The notes under the pieces are model-generated. The model had not been told where the DNA came from and made no database searches. It saw only the letters and a program-made list of their open reading frames with translations. Positions 43,926 to 56,395 of a stretch of 64,000 nt of DNA are shown in pieces (position 1 is the stretch's first letter; each line of letters starts with the position of its first letter). The position numbers and the translations under genes are program-made. The stretch comes from Gonatopus flavifemur (taxonomy: Eukaryota; Arthropoda; Insecta; Hymenoptera; Dryinidae), in assembly GCA_018340375.1 (NCBI GenBank), contig JAFFJZ010000001.1, positions 44,818,001 to 44,882,000 on the forward strand. Direction: 5' to 3'.

Positions 43926-44752
43926 GTTTTTTAGAATTTCTAGAAGTTCGAGAATTGATCTCGAACCGGAATTTTGATTGACATCACAGAAATGAATGAA
44001 TCTTCCGGAATGAGTTATATATAATTCAATATAGTTTATGCACAACTTATATATAATTTTGAAAATTCTTCCATTCGAGTAAATGTCGTTATCCTCTTTC
44101 TATCCTTGAATTTTAATGAGCATCAAATCCAGGAAAACATTCATAAGTACAATTCATGATGTTTCTTCTTATGTTATTTCACAAATCGATTATAGCATAA
44201 TGATATGTAGAATTTTTCTCATTCTTCACTACATAAGAGATTATCGAACAGTTAAGATCCTTGAACCTCAGGAGGTTAACGAAATGATCAAGTTTATCTT
44301 GCCAAAATCCACGTGAAATGATAGATGTGGAAAAAATATATGATTGTTGAGAACATGATTCTTCTTTGATAGATAACATATGAACTCAACAACAAACCTC
44401 TTCTAACGCGTTGATATCGATTATGTCGTTCAAGCACGAATGATTCGATTAAATTCATTGTAAAAATCCTCGGATCTTTCATTAAATTTTCATGTAAAAA
44501 TGTATGAAAAAAAATTCACAGTTTCTCAGGATTTTTCTATACATCGATGAGAAATTTACAGTAAATTCATAGGATTGTATGTTAATAACTCCATATAAAT
44601 TGATATAAATTTTCCTATTAAAATTTCTCACAACGTTGCTTATATTTCAAGAATGAATCAGTTTCCGCAGTACAAGAGATCCTTTGAAAAACCAATTAGT
44701 ATTTAAAACTAAAATTCCCTCACATACTAGGCTGCCGATCAGTCCTGATTTA
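43926..44752. other. No gene seen; TATATAATT repeat at 44000-44080
   Basis: The segment at 44000-44080 ('gagttatatataattcaata' to 'attttgaaaattcttccatt') matches the tatata-type family at 24.4 and 61.0 kb. The rest holds no supported exon. Confidence 0.4.
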
Positions 44753-45440
44753 TTAATTCAACCTCAACGGTTCCAACAAACTTTGTAACTTAATTATTCT
44801 CCCAATACTTGTTGCACGGTGCGAATAATTTACAGTCATGATTCTGAAATATCGGTATAATATTGACATTGAGGGTGAGAAAAATAACTTGATTACATTA
44901 AGATAATTGCTTCGAATTATGACCGTTTGGTAAACATTATCCAATGACAGATATTTATGCAATCGTACGTATGTACGTTGGACGTCTATGAATCGTTCAT
45001 ACACATCTAATAGGCAAATTACAGCAGAAGTAATACATCGACTAATTGCAACATAATCTCTCTCGGCAATATACGTGAAATTGGTCGATCGTATATAACG
45101 TGGATCATAGATTAAAGCTTCGTTAGCGTACCGATAATCGGTGGATTCTAAAGCAACGATTAAAGGCGTAGCAGCTTGCGGATGCCAGATGTTCAAATCG
45201 TAGTTTACAGTTAACCAGGATGTACAAAATTGATCCCTCGCATATTAAACCTTTTTGCCTTCCGTTATTGGAAAATTTGCATTCGTGGGAAAATTCCCTG
45301 TTGCGAGATATCATGCCAAGTTCTAGAATCTTGAACGTGTAAGGGGTTGGAAAATTAAATTCAACGCTTGTAAAGGATGCTGAACGACTTAGATCCGTTG
45401 AAATTATAATGAATATCAAAGTTAATTGAACAGAAATCAT
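44753..45440 (-). pseudogene. Candidate secreted protein gene or exon, unknown family, needs a +1 frameshift
   Basis: On the minus strand an ATG at 45440 opens a frame with a signal-peptide-like start (VQLTLIFIIISTDLSRSAS) and continues as plausible protein to about 45236 (ECKFSNNGRQKGLICE). There a second frame, open from 45244 to 44753, takes over with equally protein-like sequence (DQFCTSWLTVNYDLNIWHPQ, then IYDPRYIRSTNFTYIAERDY). Skipping one base joins them into about 230 residues. No intron could fit in the gap. The last 40-60 residues look less coding, so an exon may end near 44.93 kb. It may be a pseudogene, an assembly error or two unrelated frames. I do not recognise the family. Confidence 0.35.
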
Positions 45441-47177
45441 TGACCCTCGAGTTGTGGCGGATGAAGAAAATCAATTCTGAATTTCATTCTGTCAATATCC
45501 GATCAATTCCATCGGAAATCACCCCCAGGAAATCTACTCCATGTTTTGGAGAAAATTGCACGCATGATTCGAGGGTGAATCATTCGAACTCGTGTATTTT
45601 CAAACCCGATGGAATAAATTCGAAGTCAATTACGTTGAATCTATTTGAAATGCGGATATGTAAATGAATTTCAGGATATAACGTTTCAAATTATTGTGTT
45701 AATTCTCGAAAATGCATTGAAACTCGAATTTGAGAAGGATTAGGAAAAGCATTGTTTACGCGAAGAGCTGCGCGAATGCTGGCCAGCTTATACGTTCGCC
45801 AATGATATGATGCAAATGTTTTACCGTAGTGAGAGGATTTATCAATAATGTACTAAATAATTATATTCCATATTTAATTCGTAATTGATTTTCAACCATC
45901 ACTTGAAAATCACCTCGGATGAGGATAATTGGTATCTACTGGAGCAGAGTGCGATTTGATGTTATATCTGCGTTGATAATTATACATCATGCACAATCGC
46001 AATCGAATTGTGAAAAAAGTATAAACAATGATGTGTTTAACATATTTATCGATTGTTTAATTACAGATGTTCTGTTGTTTCTCATATGAGTATTATTTAA
46101 CAAGGGATGATAAGAAAATAATAAAATAATAATAAGATTTCCGATGATTCGTTGGATACGCCTTTTTTAATATCAAATCCAATTCAATGTTATTTGCAAA
46201 AAGTACTCCAAGTTGATGTTAAGTTAACGCGAATTTCGATAGAAAATAAACTGAGTGCTTTCGTCAACATTGGTGATTGAACCACCACTTGTTGAATTTT
46301 TCTCTACATTCTTTATGAAATAGGTATCCAGTCTCCAAAAGAGGGAATATTTACTGGATATCGGGAATGAGTGTTGTTTGAATTAAGAAAACATAAGAAT
46401 ACGCGTACCAAGACGCATCTTTTTGTTTTCGATTTTGCGCTTCTATCTATTTTCCATGTAATTCACAAAACATTTGTTTGAAGGATCCACGGAGATTCTT
46501 ATTTCCGGAGTTGAGAGTGAAATCTCGCAAATGGAGTTCAAAAGAATGTTCGGACTGACTGGTAAACAAAGTAAAAATATACTGGAACATCACCAGAGAA
46601 TTTCAAGATGCTTTAAAAATATATTGTTTTGTCTGTGATGTTTGGGAAATCAAATTACGTCGGAGTGTTGTTCGTGTGCGTTCGAGACAAAAATAAATAT
46701 CGATTAGAAGTATATCAAAGTTCACGATGTACACGGATCTCATAACCATAAAAAATTGAATTAAGGAGATACGTCAAGTAACGAGAAAACCTGAAGCTTC
46801 GATTAAGTTTTTTATGTTCATATATACGCGCCCTTGTATTTATAGCTTTTTTTATTGGAAGACAAAAGTTATTTCGATTTCATCATCTCATTATTTCATT
46901 TTATTATCATCTTGGCTTTAATTAAATTCATTAATTCGTGCAATTCATTTCGGAAAATAAATTTCATGGATTTAAATTTGTGTTCCTATAAAGAATGTTG
47001 TTAGAATTTGATTGGAAAATGATAAATTCTTTGCGAATTTTGGTTGAATCTTTTACTTGACTCAAATATCACTTCCGTAATAATCCTGTGCAATTATTTC
47101 GAGTTTCCAGAGGTCTGGAATTCGAGTACTGTCGTCATATTTGACAGCTGAGACTTTTTTTCAGAAAATAAGAGCGC
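45441..47177. other. No gene seen
   Basis: Apparently unique AT-rich DNA. A short plus-strand frame (45440-45667) starts opposite the signal-peptide frame and lacks support. Around 45.76-45.81 kb there is a small CpG-richer patch ('tttacgcgaagagctgcgcg'). Confidence 0.35.
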
Positions 47178-47425
47178 ACACGGAGAAGAAAGAAATTTGC
47201 TGTGACAGCGACATCTGATTTTGCTGGAGCGGTGAATTTTTTGCTGTGACTACAATCTTGTTGGCTGCAACAGCGATTTTTCAGCTGCGGTAGCAACAAA
47301 TGTTTGTTACTCCAGCAAATTTGACTGGAAAAGTCAACATTTTTTGCTGTCACAGCTGAAAAGTCGCTGTCGTAGCTAACAAGATTGCTGTGGTAACAAA
47401 TAGTTTGCTGCCACAATGAATTCTG
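47178..47425. mobile_element. CACGGAG/GCTGTGACAGC family, copy at 47.2 kb
   Basis: It begins 'cacggagaagaaagaaattt' and repeats 'gctgtgacagcgacatctga', 'ttgctactccagcaaattt'-type and 'agctgaaaagtcgctgtcgt' words. It ends near 'tagtttgctgccacaatg'. Long stretches match the 41.8-kb copy. The minus-strand 93-codon frame is an artefact of the repeat. Confidence 0.7.
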
Positions 47426-47969
47426 TTCTGCTTACACGGACGGCTCCATTTGATGGATTTTTTTTTGCGGGCCAAATTAAATGGGATCGATATATCTGGT
47501 TTTAGACGATCTTGACAATCTTTATGAAATAGCACGGGTTAATCTGAAGATAATTCCTCGCCAAATTCTGTCGAGGTAATATTAAATCGAATTTCTTTGC
47601 AGTATAAACTAGTTGTTCGCCAAGGGGAAATGAGAAATCAGTCCTAGCAGCCACTCTACGAGCTAAGCAAGTTTATGTCGAGTTGATGATCATTGTTTTG
47701 TGTTCAACATAGGAATATTTTCCAAAAACTATTGGTATACAAGACACTGGATACATTTCTCTTGAACCAATATCGAAACTTGAGTATATCCATTGTTTTG
47801 TTTGTTTATTTTGAGAGCGGTGGTAAAGTCAAATACAAGAGCTTTGCCGTATCACTATATTGCGAATAGGATGTTTCGAGGGACCGGGCAAAGCTTATTA
47901 TTCTAGTCTTCATGTAACACAATGCGCCTAACCCGACATCCCTTATCGGTGTTGTCTGAAGTGAAAAAA
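47426..47969. other. No gene seen
   Basis: No supported exon, RNA gene or repeat. Confidence 0.35.
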
Positions 47970-48410
47970 TTTTCAAAATTATATACGAATTATATACAAC
48001 CTATATGAACTTATGTATAAATTATCGTTGAAGAGAAGCGCATAGATACCCTTATCGTTTTTTCAAATATATCGGAAGTAGAAGTCCAAACCGCGGGCAA
48101 TGGTGGAACTTTTATTACAAAAGTTATCACCGATGCTTCTGCCGTTTATCGGCCATTATCAGGGTATTATACAACAATCATAAATGCGAAGGAGTTGATA
48201 ATTGATATCTACCCTATCCTTTGGTCAACAAGTCTATCGACGATGGAACAGTCAACTCCTTCGCTGTTATGATTTTTGTATAATGCCTTGATAATGGCCG
48301 ATATTCGGGGATAACTTTTGCGATAAAAGTTCCACCATTGCCCGCGACTTGGACTTTCACTCCCGGTTTATTTGAAATTATACATAAATTATTACGTAGA
48401 ATAAAATTCA
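47970..48410. repeat. TATATAATT repeat split by a 278-bp palindrome
   Basis: The tatata-type repeat starts 'gtgaaaaaattttcaaaatt' near 47962 and resumes after 48357 as 'gaaattatacataaattatt'. The inserted palindrome (48080-48357) has arms such as 'ccgcgggcaatggtggaact' opposite 'agttccaccattgcccgcg', pairing over about 115 bp with few mismatches. Confidence 0.6.
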
Positions 48411-50389
48411 TCTGTAACCCTCGTTCTTCAAAGATTTCTAATGAATTCAGCACAGTACCACCAAAATGCTTCTCAATGAAACTATATACGTTGAGTGCAA
48501 CCGTGAGCTTTACGTGTCACTTATTATCACCGAAGATTTATAAATGTGGTATGTTGATTGATGTATCGAATGCAGTGTATCTTTGTGAACAACGAATGCC
48601 TTGATTTTAATGTTTCAACACGACCTCTCGTACTTCGATCACACTAATGAAATCTTATCCTAATTTCAAATACGCATCTCATATGTGTGTAATGAGGTCA
48701 AACCATCGTTTCATTGACATGTAAGATACACGTGTGCCTTTGTTAATAGGAAAATAAATAGTACCATGATGTCTAAGTTGCTTGAATTTATGATGTACAA
48801 TGCAATATATCAACTGAATTAGTATACGATACTGCAAATATAGCACAATAGTTTATTGGTTTTGCAAATAATCACCTTATACATAATTGAAATTCACGTA
48901 ATACTTGAACGCCTTTGAATTTATTACAGCACAAATGAGATTGATTTGCGTGCATAACTAAGAAATAAATGAATTGAATTCCTCATATGTAATAAGAGAT
49001 TTTATTACAGCTTTTCTAAAATCACTTCATCTCTGTCCGTTCATGCGAGTATTATTGTTTAAAAATTCAAGGCATAATCCGTTAGAAATTTGCAATCTCA
49101 CCGTGCATTGAAATTTTATAAAACAGCATTTGCTGAAAATAGAAAACGGATATTTTATCGTTTCGCAAATATTCATGGAACGTTGAAATGTTAATCCTCA
49201 CGTTTTTATTCTTTTATGGTGATCTGATAAACAAATTTTCAGTATATTTAATCCTTACAAAAATATGGGCTCGTTAACTTGAACGTTAGCTCGGTTCATT
49301 CTCGTTTCGACAACAGAGAGAGCGAGGAACGTCTATTTGAATTTGAAGAAATAACATGATGTTACAAACTGTACGCAAGGTATATACTCTCTTGATTATA
49401 TTTGAATAGTACTGAATCTCAATATTCTATCTTCTTTTGAATCCCGAATATGGTCTGACGGACATGAAATACGAATGAGATACATTTTCAGTATGAATAG
49501 TAGCCAATCTTTATAAAGGTTTGTGGGTATTGTGCTTATTTTACTTTAAGAAAAACACGAAAAGGATGGATTTTAATTAACGAATAAGCCGAAAAAAAAT
49601 AATTAGAGGAATATACCCGTGTACGTGGAAGAGGTACAAAAGTGAATGAATGTCCAAAGAGACAAATGCTTGGGCCACTGAAATAAATCGAATTACCACC
49701 CTCCATGTTCATACATCGATGGAAAGAATCAGAACCATATGACGTTCGGTTTTTATCAAAGGTCCGTTTGAAATGAATCAATATTGCAAAGATTGATAAG
49801 TTAAAAGATTGACGGATGATCAAAAACCCATCTGTTCCAGCGGGGCATTGAATTTTCATGAAGCGCCAAAAACTCATCATTGTAAAAGAAACGGATGAAA
49901 CAAAAGGTGTCCGGTAGGAAGTAAATAAATGAAAACGTGTAAGAGAATACATGTGTAAACGTACATATTGGAATTGAAAGAACAAACAATGGTAACCCAG
50001 AGCGTGAAAATATTGGTTTTTCAAATTCAAACACATGGAATGAAAATAAAGGAGTGTAATATGTGACATTTGAAATCAAAACTTGGTGTTTTTATTCGAC
50101 GCGAGACAAATTTATTTGGTATCTAACGGTATACGTTTACGCAACCTTATGAATATGAGATGACATTTTTATTCTGGGTATAGAATCAGTTCACCTTGAG
50201 TTGTTTATCATGAAGTTGACACTTTTACAATATGGTAACAGTACGTTGTAGAATGGAATGTATTTCTAATTTTAACTGTTTTATCCCCCCAAGAGAGTAT
50301 ATCCAAACATTACGAAATATGTGTATAGAACATTCCAAGAACGTTCATAGAACGTAGGAGTGTTATATCAATATTTATGGAATGGTCTA
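48411..50389. other. No gene supported; long minus-strand frame at 49536-50069
   Basis: A 177-codon minus-strand frame (49536-50069) is the longest open frame in the window. Its Phe/Ser/Tyr-rich composition follows from a purine-rich plus strand, which removes stop codons from the minus strand. No domain, signal peptide or splice support is visible, so I do not call it a gene. Confidence 0.4.
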
Positions 50390-50495
50390 TTCATATCAGT
50401 GCTGTATAGGTTACTGGATGCTATTTCCATTCAAATAGGTTAAGAATAACCTGTACATAGCTGCTATTGAATGAAATTTAGATATTTCATTCATC
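50390..50495. repeat. Short foldback, ATTGAATG/ATAGG words
   Basis: 'ccattcaaataggtt' and 'aagaataacctgtac' pair with each other, and 'attgaatgaaattta' pairs with 'tttcattcatc'. It is a small imperfect hairpin next to 'gtgctgtatagg', which resembles the inner end of the CCCA family. Confidence 0.35.
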
Positions 50496-52964
50496 TACGT
50501 TCTATATGTGGTATCCAATTTCATCTCAAATATAATCACACGAGGAGCTTCCCAGATAACCTTTTATGCACGAACAGGAACCGGTAAAGTTTATTGATAT
50601 CACAACTGTGTTTAATAACTACTAAAATTTTGTTCACAGCTTCCTATTTGATCACCCACCCGAAAGTGTCTATTTTTTCCACTAAAGATACATTTATATC
50701 GATTAGGGTATGAAATTTTCACAATGCATTGGATATCCTGATGAAAAAGATCCCTAAAATACTATTATAAACAATAAAAAGTAATGGAAAAAAGGGTGAG
50801 CTTTTGTCGATTCCCTCTCATTTTTAATTAACTTTTTTAGGATCGAAAATACTTGAAATTCAATAGGAAAATTTGTGGAGAAGCATACTTTGAATCTATT
50901 CAGGGGAGGTTCTCATCAAGCGACTTCCGGAACAGAATTCGTAGCTCGAAACTTTGAAGGCGTTTTTCTCGAAACCATGTTTTTCAAGTTTGGCTCCACG
51001 ATATCTCAAAAACTACTGAACGGATCGCTCTTATTTTTTTTTTAAGCTGATTGAATTGATTGGAGGATGAAACTAAATGGAGATGACATTTGCCTTTTTG
51101 TTCCTTTTTATAGCACTTTAAATAGCGAAAAAACACTACCAAAAGTTCGCATGTCTATCATTTTTTGCATTTTGGACTTTTCATTGGTTTTATTGGTACA
51201 ACCTTCAACAAATATAATATATTTCATGAAATTTTTGTAAGTGCTATAGTGGCACCCGATTGATCATTGTTTTTTTAGGTGGTTATGTTTCAACACGTAT
51301 CAACAATTCCCATAGGATTATTTTTTACTGAGAAGAATTTGTGTATGTACTTAAAAACTCAGTTAACAAGTGTGAGAATCACCTCATTCTGGAGTCGTTA
51401 AATGAAAAGCCCCCCTCAATGAACATTTGGAATTGACACAAAGATAATAAGAAAGAATATGGCAACTGACTAAATCATACCTCATTTCCTGTTACATATT
51501 TCTTTTTAATAGGATTTCAGAGGTTTTTCTTACCAGGGTGGTATCCTTAGTTTTGGATTACTGCTCGTGTATTTACCTTAAATCCAAATGTAAAATCCGG
51601 CGATGTTTTCGCAACATAAACCAATCACAAAGTAAATAAGATCATATTCTGTTTTAGTTTCCTCATGTGTCTTGGCATTAAATCGTACCGGACGATAACA
51701 TCGAGAGAACCGAGTTTCTCTGCAATGTAACTTTTCCAAGCGTTTTCCTCTCTTTAAGTGAAGTAGTTGTCTCTCAAAGTGCCAATGGAGAGGTACTCGT
51801 GGAAAATACAGAAGCTACGCCTCATTTCTGCTTCCAACATGCTCCTCGTCGTCCTCGTCGTCGACGAGAAGCGAGATAATTACATCGCGATAATTACCGT
51901 TATTTCCTTTATGCCTTAGTCCTTAGGTTATACGTATACTTAATGATCATAACGTGACCGACTCTGGGTACAAATGCAACTTTTGTGGATGTAATTGGGA
52001 AGGGGATTTCGTTGACTCGTAAAATAAAAATTAAGCCTGAGCTTAGTGGATGGGAAAGAAAGAGGGATATTTTATCTCAAAATGTTATTGACCATCACGT
52101 TACTAATGGAAATAATATCGTGAGAGTAGAGGAATGATTGCACGTAAATGACTGAGAGGGAGCAGGATTCGTGTAATGAATTTGCATGATCGCTGAAAGC
52201 AGTGTTTTCTAACCAAATTTCAAGATTTATCTGAGGAGAAAGAAGATCTAAAGAGGTGAATTGATTTTTATGAGAGCCTGAATATTTTAACGATAATGCC
52301 TCGACGGGAATGAATCAACCTGAGGGAATAATGTGGATAACGTCAGTCTAATTGTAACGGTTAAATATTTGTCACCAGATCGAATATGGTCGAATAGTTT
52401 GGTATTACAATCAAACATTCTCATAGAAATGGATTAACCACAAAACGTGATACAATCGAATGTATGCGGGCAGAACGTTTCGAATTCAATCGTTCCCAGA
52501 GCTGTTGCGAATATAATGTCGATCTGTCATAAGTGCAATAATAGAGATGTGAGATTTTATTTTGATGATTAAAGCTGCAATTGCGATGATTTAGAAAACA
52601 TGGAGGAATAATTTCCCACTAAAACTGTGAAAAATGAAGGTTTGTTGATTTGTTGAACAGCTATATCTTCATGTATCAAGTGTTTTAGAACTTATCATTC
52701 ACCTTTCCGGGCATGTTTTATAATCAGAATGTAACAATTTTCCGTGTTGAAGAATTTTATTTTGAATTTTGAACAATTAGAACTTTTTGCCAAGTTGGAA
52801 AATGAGGGATTTTTTTGAGAAAGATTGAAGGACCTCATCATTTTGCAATTCGAAGGTATATAGCAATTTGAAATTGTTTGGCTTCCAACCAATTATATTA
52901 TTCAGCAATTCCAAATTATTGCAGTTCTGACGCAGAAGAATCATATGATAGTTCGATTTTCTCC
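50496..52964. other. No gene seen; solo ACCAGGGTGG end at 51533; CpG-richer unique patch at 51.6-52.0 kb
   Basis: 'tttttcttaccagggtgg' at 51524-51541 matches the right ends of the 11102 and 33510 elements but its left partner is not seen. At 51660-51960 the sequence is less AT-rich and non-repetitive, with a 'ctcctcgtcgtcctcgtcgtc' run and paired 'gataattac' motifs (51878 and 51892), which could be protein-binding sites. No exon is supported. Confidence 0.35.
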
Positions 52965-53015
52965 TACAGATCTGCCGTTGTCCAACTTACCGAACGGTGT
53001 CAAGCACAGGAGTGT
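52965..53015. repeat. MITE-B fragment
   Basis: 'cagatctgccgttgtccaac' and 'aacggtgtcaagcacagg' match the right arm of the 19949-20499 palindrome ('gatccgccgttttccaac', 'tggtgtcaagctcaag'). It is an isolated remnant just before the 474-bp repeat. Confidence 0.55.
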
Positions 53016-53029
53016 AGAAAACAATAGGG

Positions 53030-53503
53030 TAAGGGAATGTAATTTGGTGACATTCTGTGTTTGATTGTAAATAACTTCTGTAAATTGATGAATAGGAACC
53101 TATACCTCATTTAGTTTGTTGTTCCACACGTTTTCAATAACTGTATTGAACACCAACGTTCCAACTTTGATCTGAATCAAAATATCCATAGGTAAGTGAA
53201 TTTGTATTTGAGGGAGGTGAACTGGTGATGATGGAGGTAATTTGGTGATAGTGGTAAGTCAATTTGATGATACAGAGAAAACCACTGTTTGGTAATTAAT
53301 AATTCTCAAAAACGTTGAAACGCATCAATTTAAAGCCACGTATGAATATCTTTGATATTCTTTGCCATCAAATGTAGTTAAACATCCAAATGAGGATCAG
53401 TATACAAATTGGTTTGTGCATAGATGAAATTTATTGATGAACGTTGAATTTATGAACCATTTATGAAGACTCTCCATTTTCAGTACAACAAATCTCACAC
53501 GTA
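53030..53503 (+). repeat. 474-bp dispersed repeat, copy 1
   Basis: This segment recurs in inverted orientation at 60508-60982 with about 97 percent identity by eye, and the similarity stops abruptly at both edges. Both copies are flanked by TA-like edges ('ggTAaggg' and 'acgTAtt'). There are no obvious terminal inverted repeats. The inside has several 'aatttggtga'/'caatttgatga' words. The high identity implies recent movement. Confidence 0.85.
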
Positions 53504-53952
53504 TTTATTGAAAGAAATTAATTTCATTGAGATAAAAAAATTGATAAATCCGTGATCATTATAGAAGTCTCAAAATCATCCTGAAAAACCTCAAATTTCT
53601 TGCTCTGTTAATAAGGATATACCAACTTATACGTGACTATGAAAAATAATTTATGACATGATAAGAAAATTTGTTCAAGTCTGCTCTTTCGTGTGGCATA
53701 AGTAGTTTTTCCAATATATGTTTCATTTACTTATAATAAATCAGAGACTACTAACTCACCAGTCAGAGGTTGTTTTCAGAAGCACTATTCGATGTACGAC
53801 ACAAATTGTTTTATGCCAACAACCAGAACGATGTTGATCATTATTGTTCATAACCATTAGATAGAAATATGATTCCATTATCATTTGGTGCATTAATGGC
53901 ACCATAGCCCTGTGAACGGTATCCTTTCTAATCAAAATGCGAAGTATCACCA
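53504..53952. other. No gene seen
   Basis: AT-rich, no supported features. Confidence 0.4.
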
Positions 53953-54477
53953 ATATATCGACATGGGATGGATCATGCACATAAGAATTGTGCACTTATT
54001 TATTATGCACATTAAAACATTGAATTAAATTTGTTCACTTATTAATTTTAGTTGTTCCTAATACGTTTGATAAATGTGCACCGTTAGTCGTGCACAGTGA
54101 ATTGTACACATGAAAAAAAATGAAAATTATAAAATGTAAGATTGTGCACCTTACGTTTTGCACCTTTGGGAATATTCAATATTGTTTTTTATGCGCAAGT
54201 AATCATGCACAAAATTTTTATTCACAAAAACTTGCGCATAAAAAACAATATTGAATATTCCCAAAGGTGCAAAATATAAGGTGCACAATCTTACATTTTA
54301 TATTTCTCATTTTTTTTCATGTGTACAATTCACTGTGCACGACTATCAGTGCACATTTATCAAACGTATTAGGAACAACTAAAATTAATAAGTGAACAAA
54401 TTTAATTCAATTTTTTTATGTGCATAATAAATAAGTGCACCATTCTTATGTGCATGATCCATCCCATGTCAATATAT
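53953..54477. mobile_element. 525-bp near-perfect palindrome with GTGCAC words
   Basis: The arms of about 250 bp start 'gacatgggatggatcatgc' (from 53960) and end 'gcatgatccatcccatgtc' (to 54470). They pair almost without mismatch around a small centre near 54215. The words 'gtgcac', 'tgcacataa' and 'gtgcaccttac' recur in both orientations. The near-identity of the arms suggests recent insertion or ongoing arm correction. Confidence 0.8.
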
Positions 54478-56187
54478 CTATATCAATTGTATTTAGAAAA
54501 ATCTGAAAATGATCATAAGTGAACAATTTAACTTCAAATTGAAATTTTTTCGAATGATAAATTTTCTGAATGATAAATTCTGAAACACTCGACATAAAGA
54601 AAATACGTGGTCCAAAAATCTGAATGGCTAGCAGTTTTTGAGTCAAATGTAATCAGTTTAGTGGAACTCCTTTATATTATGCTCTAGTAGAAAATATTTG
54701 AAGCGTTCAAGTCTGAGAATTGGATGAAAAGTTTTTGTAGCCTCTCCTTGGTACGAAAGGTAAAGCCAAAGGAGAATCAGATTCAGTTTTAAGATCATTC
54801 ACCTTTAAATATGATGAATGAAAATGAAAAAAGTTGAATCAACATTGTAACTGCATAAACATTCATTATTTTGATTTTCGTAAAGAATATAATTGTACAC
54901 ATTACTCAAAGATAACCGCTGAATTGAAGGGTGTGTATCCCTTGTGAGTGAATGAAATGCTTTCTCAGATTCTGGAAAGTCTAATAAAAATGAGTAATAA
55001 TCGTTACGCAGACGATTCTTTTACCCACACATTGTCGATTAATTAATTCGTGAAAATATTTTTTCTTAATGTGCGAAGGATCATTGACACGTTATATCAA
55101 CTTCCTCATTGTTTCGGTTCTGTATCAGAATTTGTACGGAGTTGAGCAAGTACTATTGTGACGAAAAATAAGAGACGATAAACAGAGTGACGTAACTTGT
55201 GAATGATCTCTGCACGCATTTGCATACCTGGACCACTCGCACGTGGCAAAGAAGAGTGAATAAATCACGTGCCTCGACGTCTCTTTAAATTGTGCTTCTG
55301 CTTTGGAAATAAAAACTAATATTAGAGTGATCCCTGTGAACACATTGTACCAGAAGCATGTATACAAAACGCAAATAGATTTTTAAATTCAATGGAAAAC
55401 CATTTGTATAGAATTTCGTAATATTTTGAAGTCCACGAAAGTGTTCGTAATACTCGATGATGAATCATTGCGAGCCAAAAATAAAAACCTCTAGTTCCGT
55501 GAATTTATCATTTGTGGACATATTTTTGAAGTAGGAAATTATTTGAATCAATCGATCGAATGAGAAACTTTATGAAGAATTTTATAAGAGTGATATTATA
55601 AATTATAAATATATTCTGGATATATACTATATATATTTTTGAATAGTTCCGAAACATTTTTATACTAAGATTCTATCTGTGAAATATGAATTGATTATTC
55701 GAGGGTTCGAACATACAGCGATTTATGATAATCGTTGGGGTATAATCGTAGAGACAATTACAATAGGGCCAACATTGGTTTAAATTGGATTCCATTATCA
55801 CCTTCTAATGTTGCGTTGAGGAGAATGGGTTCAACCTGACTTCCATTATTAGACACACTTGGGAAAGATTACATGATACTAATTAAAATGTTCATATCGT
55901 AATCATGCAATATACTTCAAGATTATGGAAAGGTGCATGAATATGTTATAGTTCACAAACAATACACAAGAGTTTGTTGTTTAGAATATTCCACGGGTTT
56001 TAAACTCGGCTTAATAATTTCCAATGCAAACTTCTCTCTGTACAAACTGTTGAAAGAAAATTTGAGAAACGATCATTTTTGCTTCATCATTCCCGTGGTT
56101 TGCTCTGGATAAGAAATATGACATAGATATCCTGAAACTTGTCGAATCTATTGAGATAAACTTTACAACGTATAATATCAGCACCTC
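54478..56187. other. No gene seen
   Basis: No supported exon or large repeat. A short TA-rich stretch lies near 55600-55640. Confidence 0.35.
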
Positions 56188-56395
56188 AAAGGGATACTCA
56201 GTGGCGTAGCAGCAGCCAAATCGTTTATGACAAACCACGACCAAATGCTTCATTTTAATTAAAATATCGCTCTGTACAGCATTTTTTTTATTCGAGCAGA
56301 AGTGCCTTACAGAGCGATATTTTAATTACTATGAAGTGTTTGTCCGTAGTTTGTTATATACGATTTGGCTGCTATCACGCCGCTGGTATCACCTT
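56188..56395. repeat. Foldback, GATACTCAGTGGCGTAGCAGC ends
   Basis: 'gtggcgtagcagcagccaaa' on the left pairs with 'tttggctgctatcacgccg' on the right, and 'aattaaaatatcgctctgta' near 56258 pairs with 'cagagcgatattttaatt' near 56311. The arms are about 90 bp around a T-rich loop. A MITE-type element. Confidence 0.7.

Noticed and set aside
49536..50069. Longest open frame of the window (177 codons, minus strand)
   Set aside because: The plus strand is purine-rich here, which depletes stop codons on the minus strand. The product is Phe/Ser/Tyr-rich without domains, and no splice or promoter evidence supports it.
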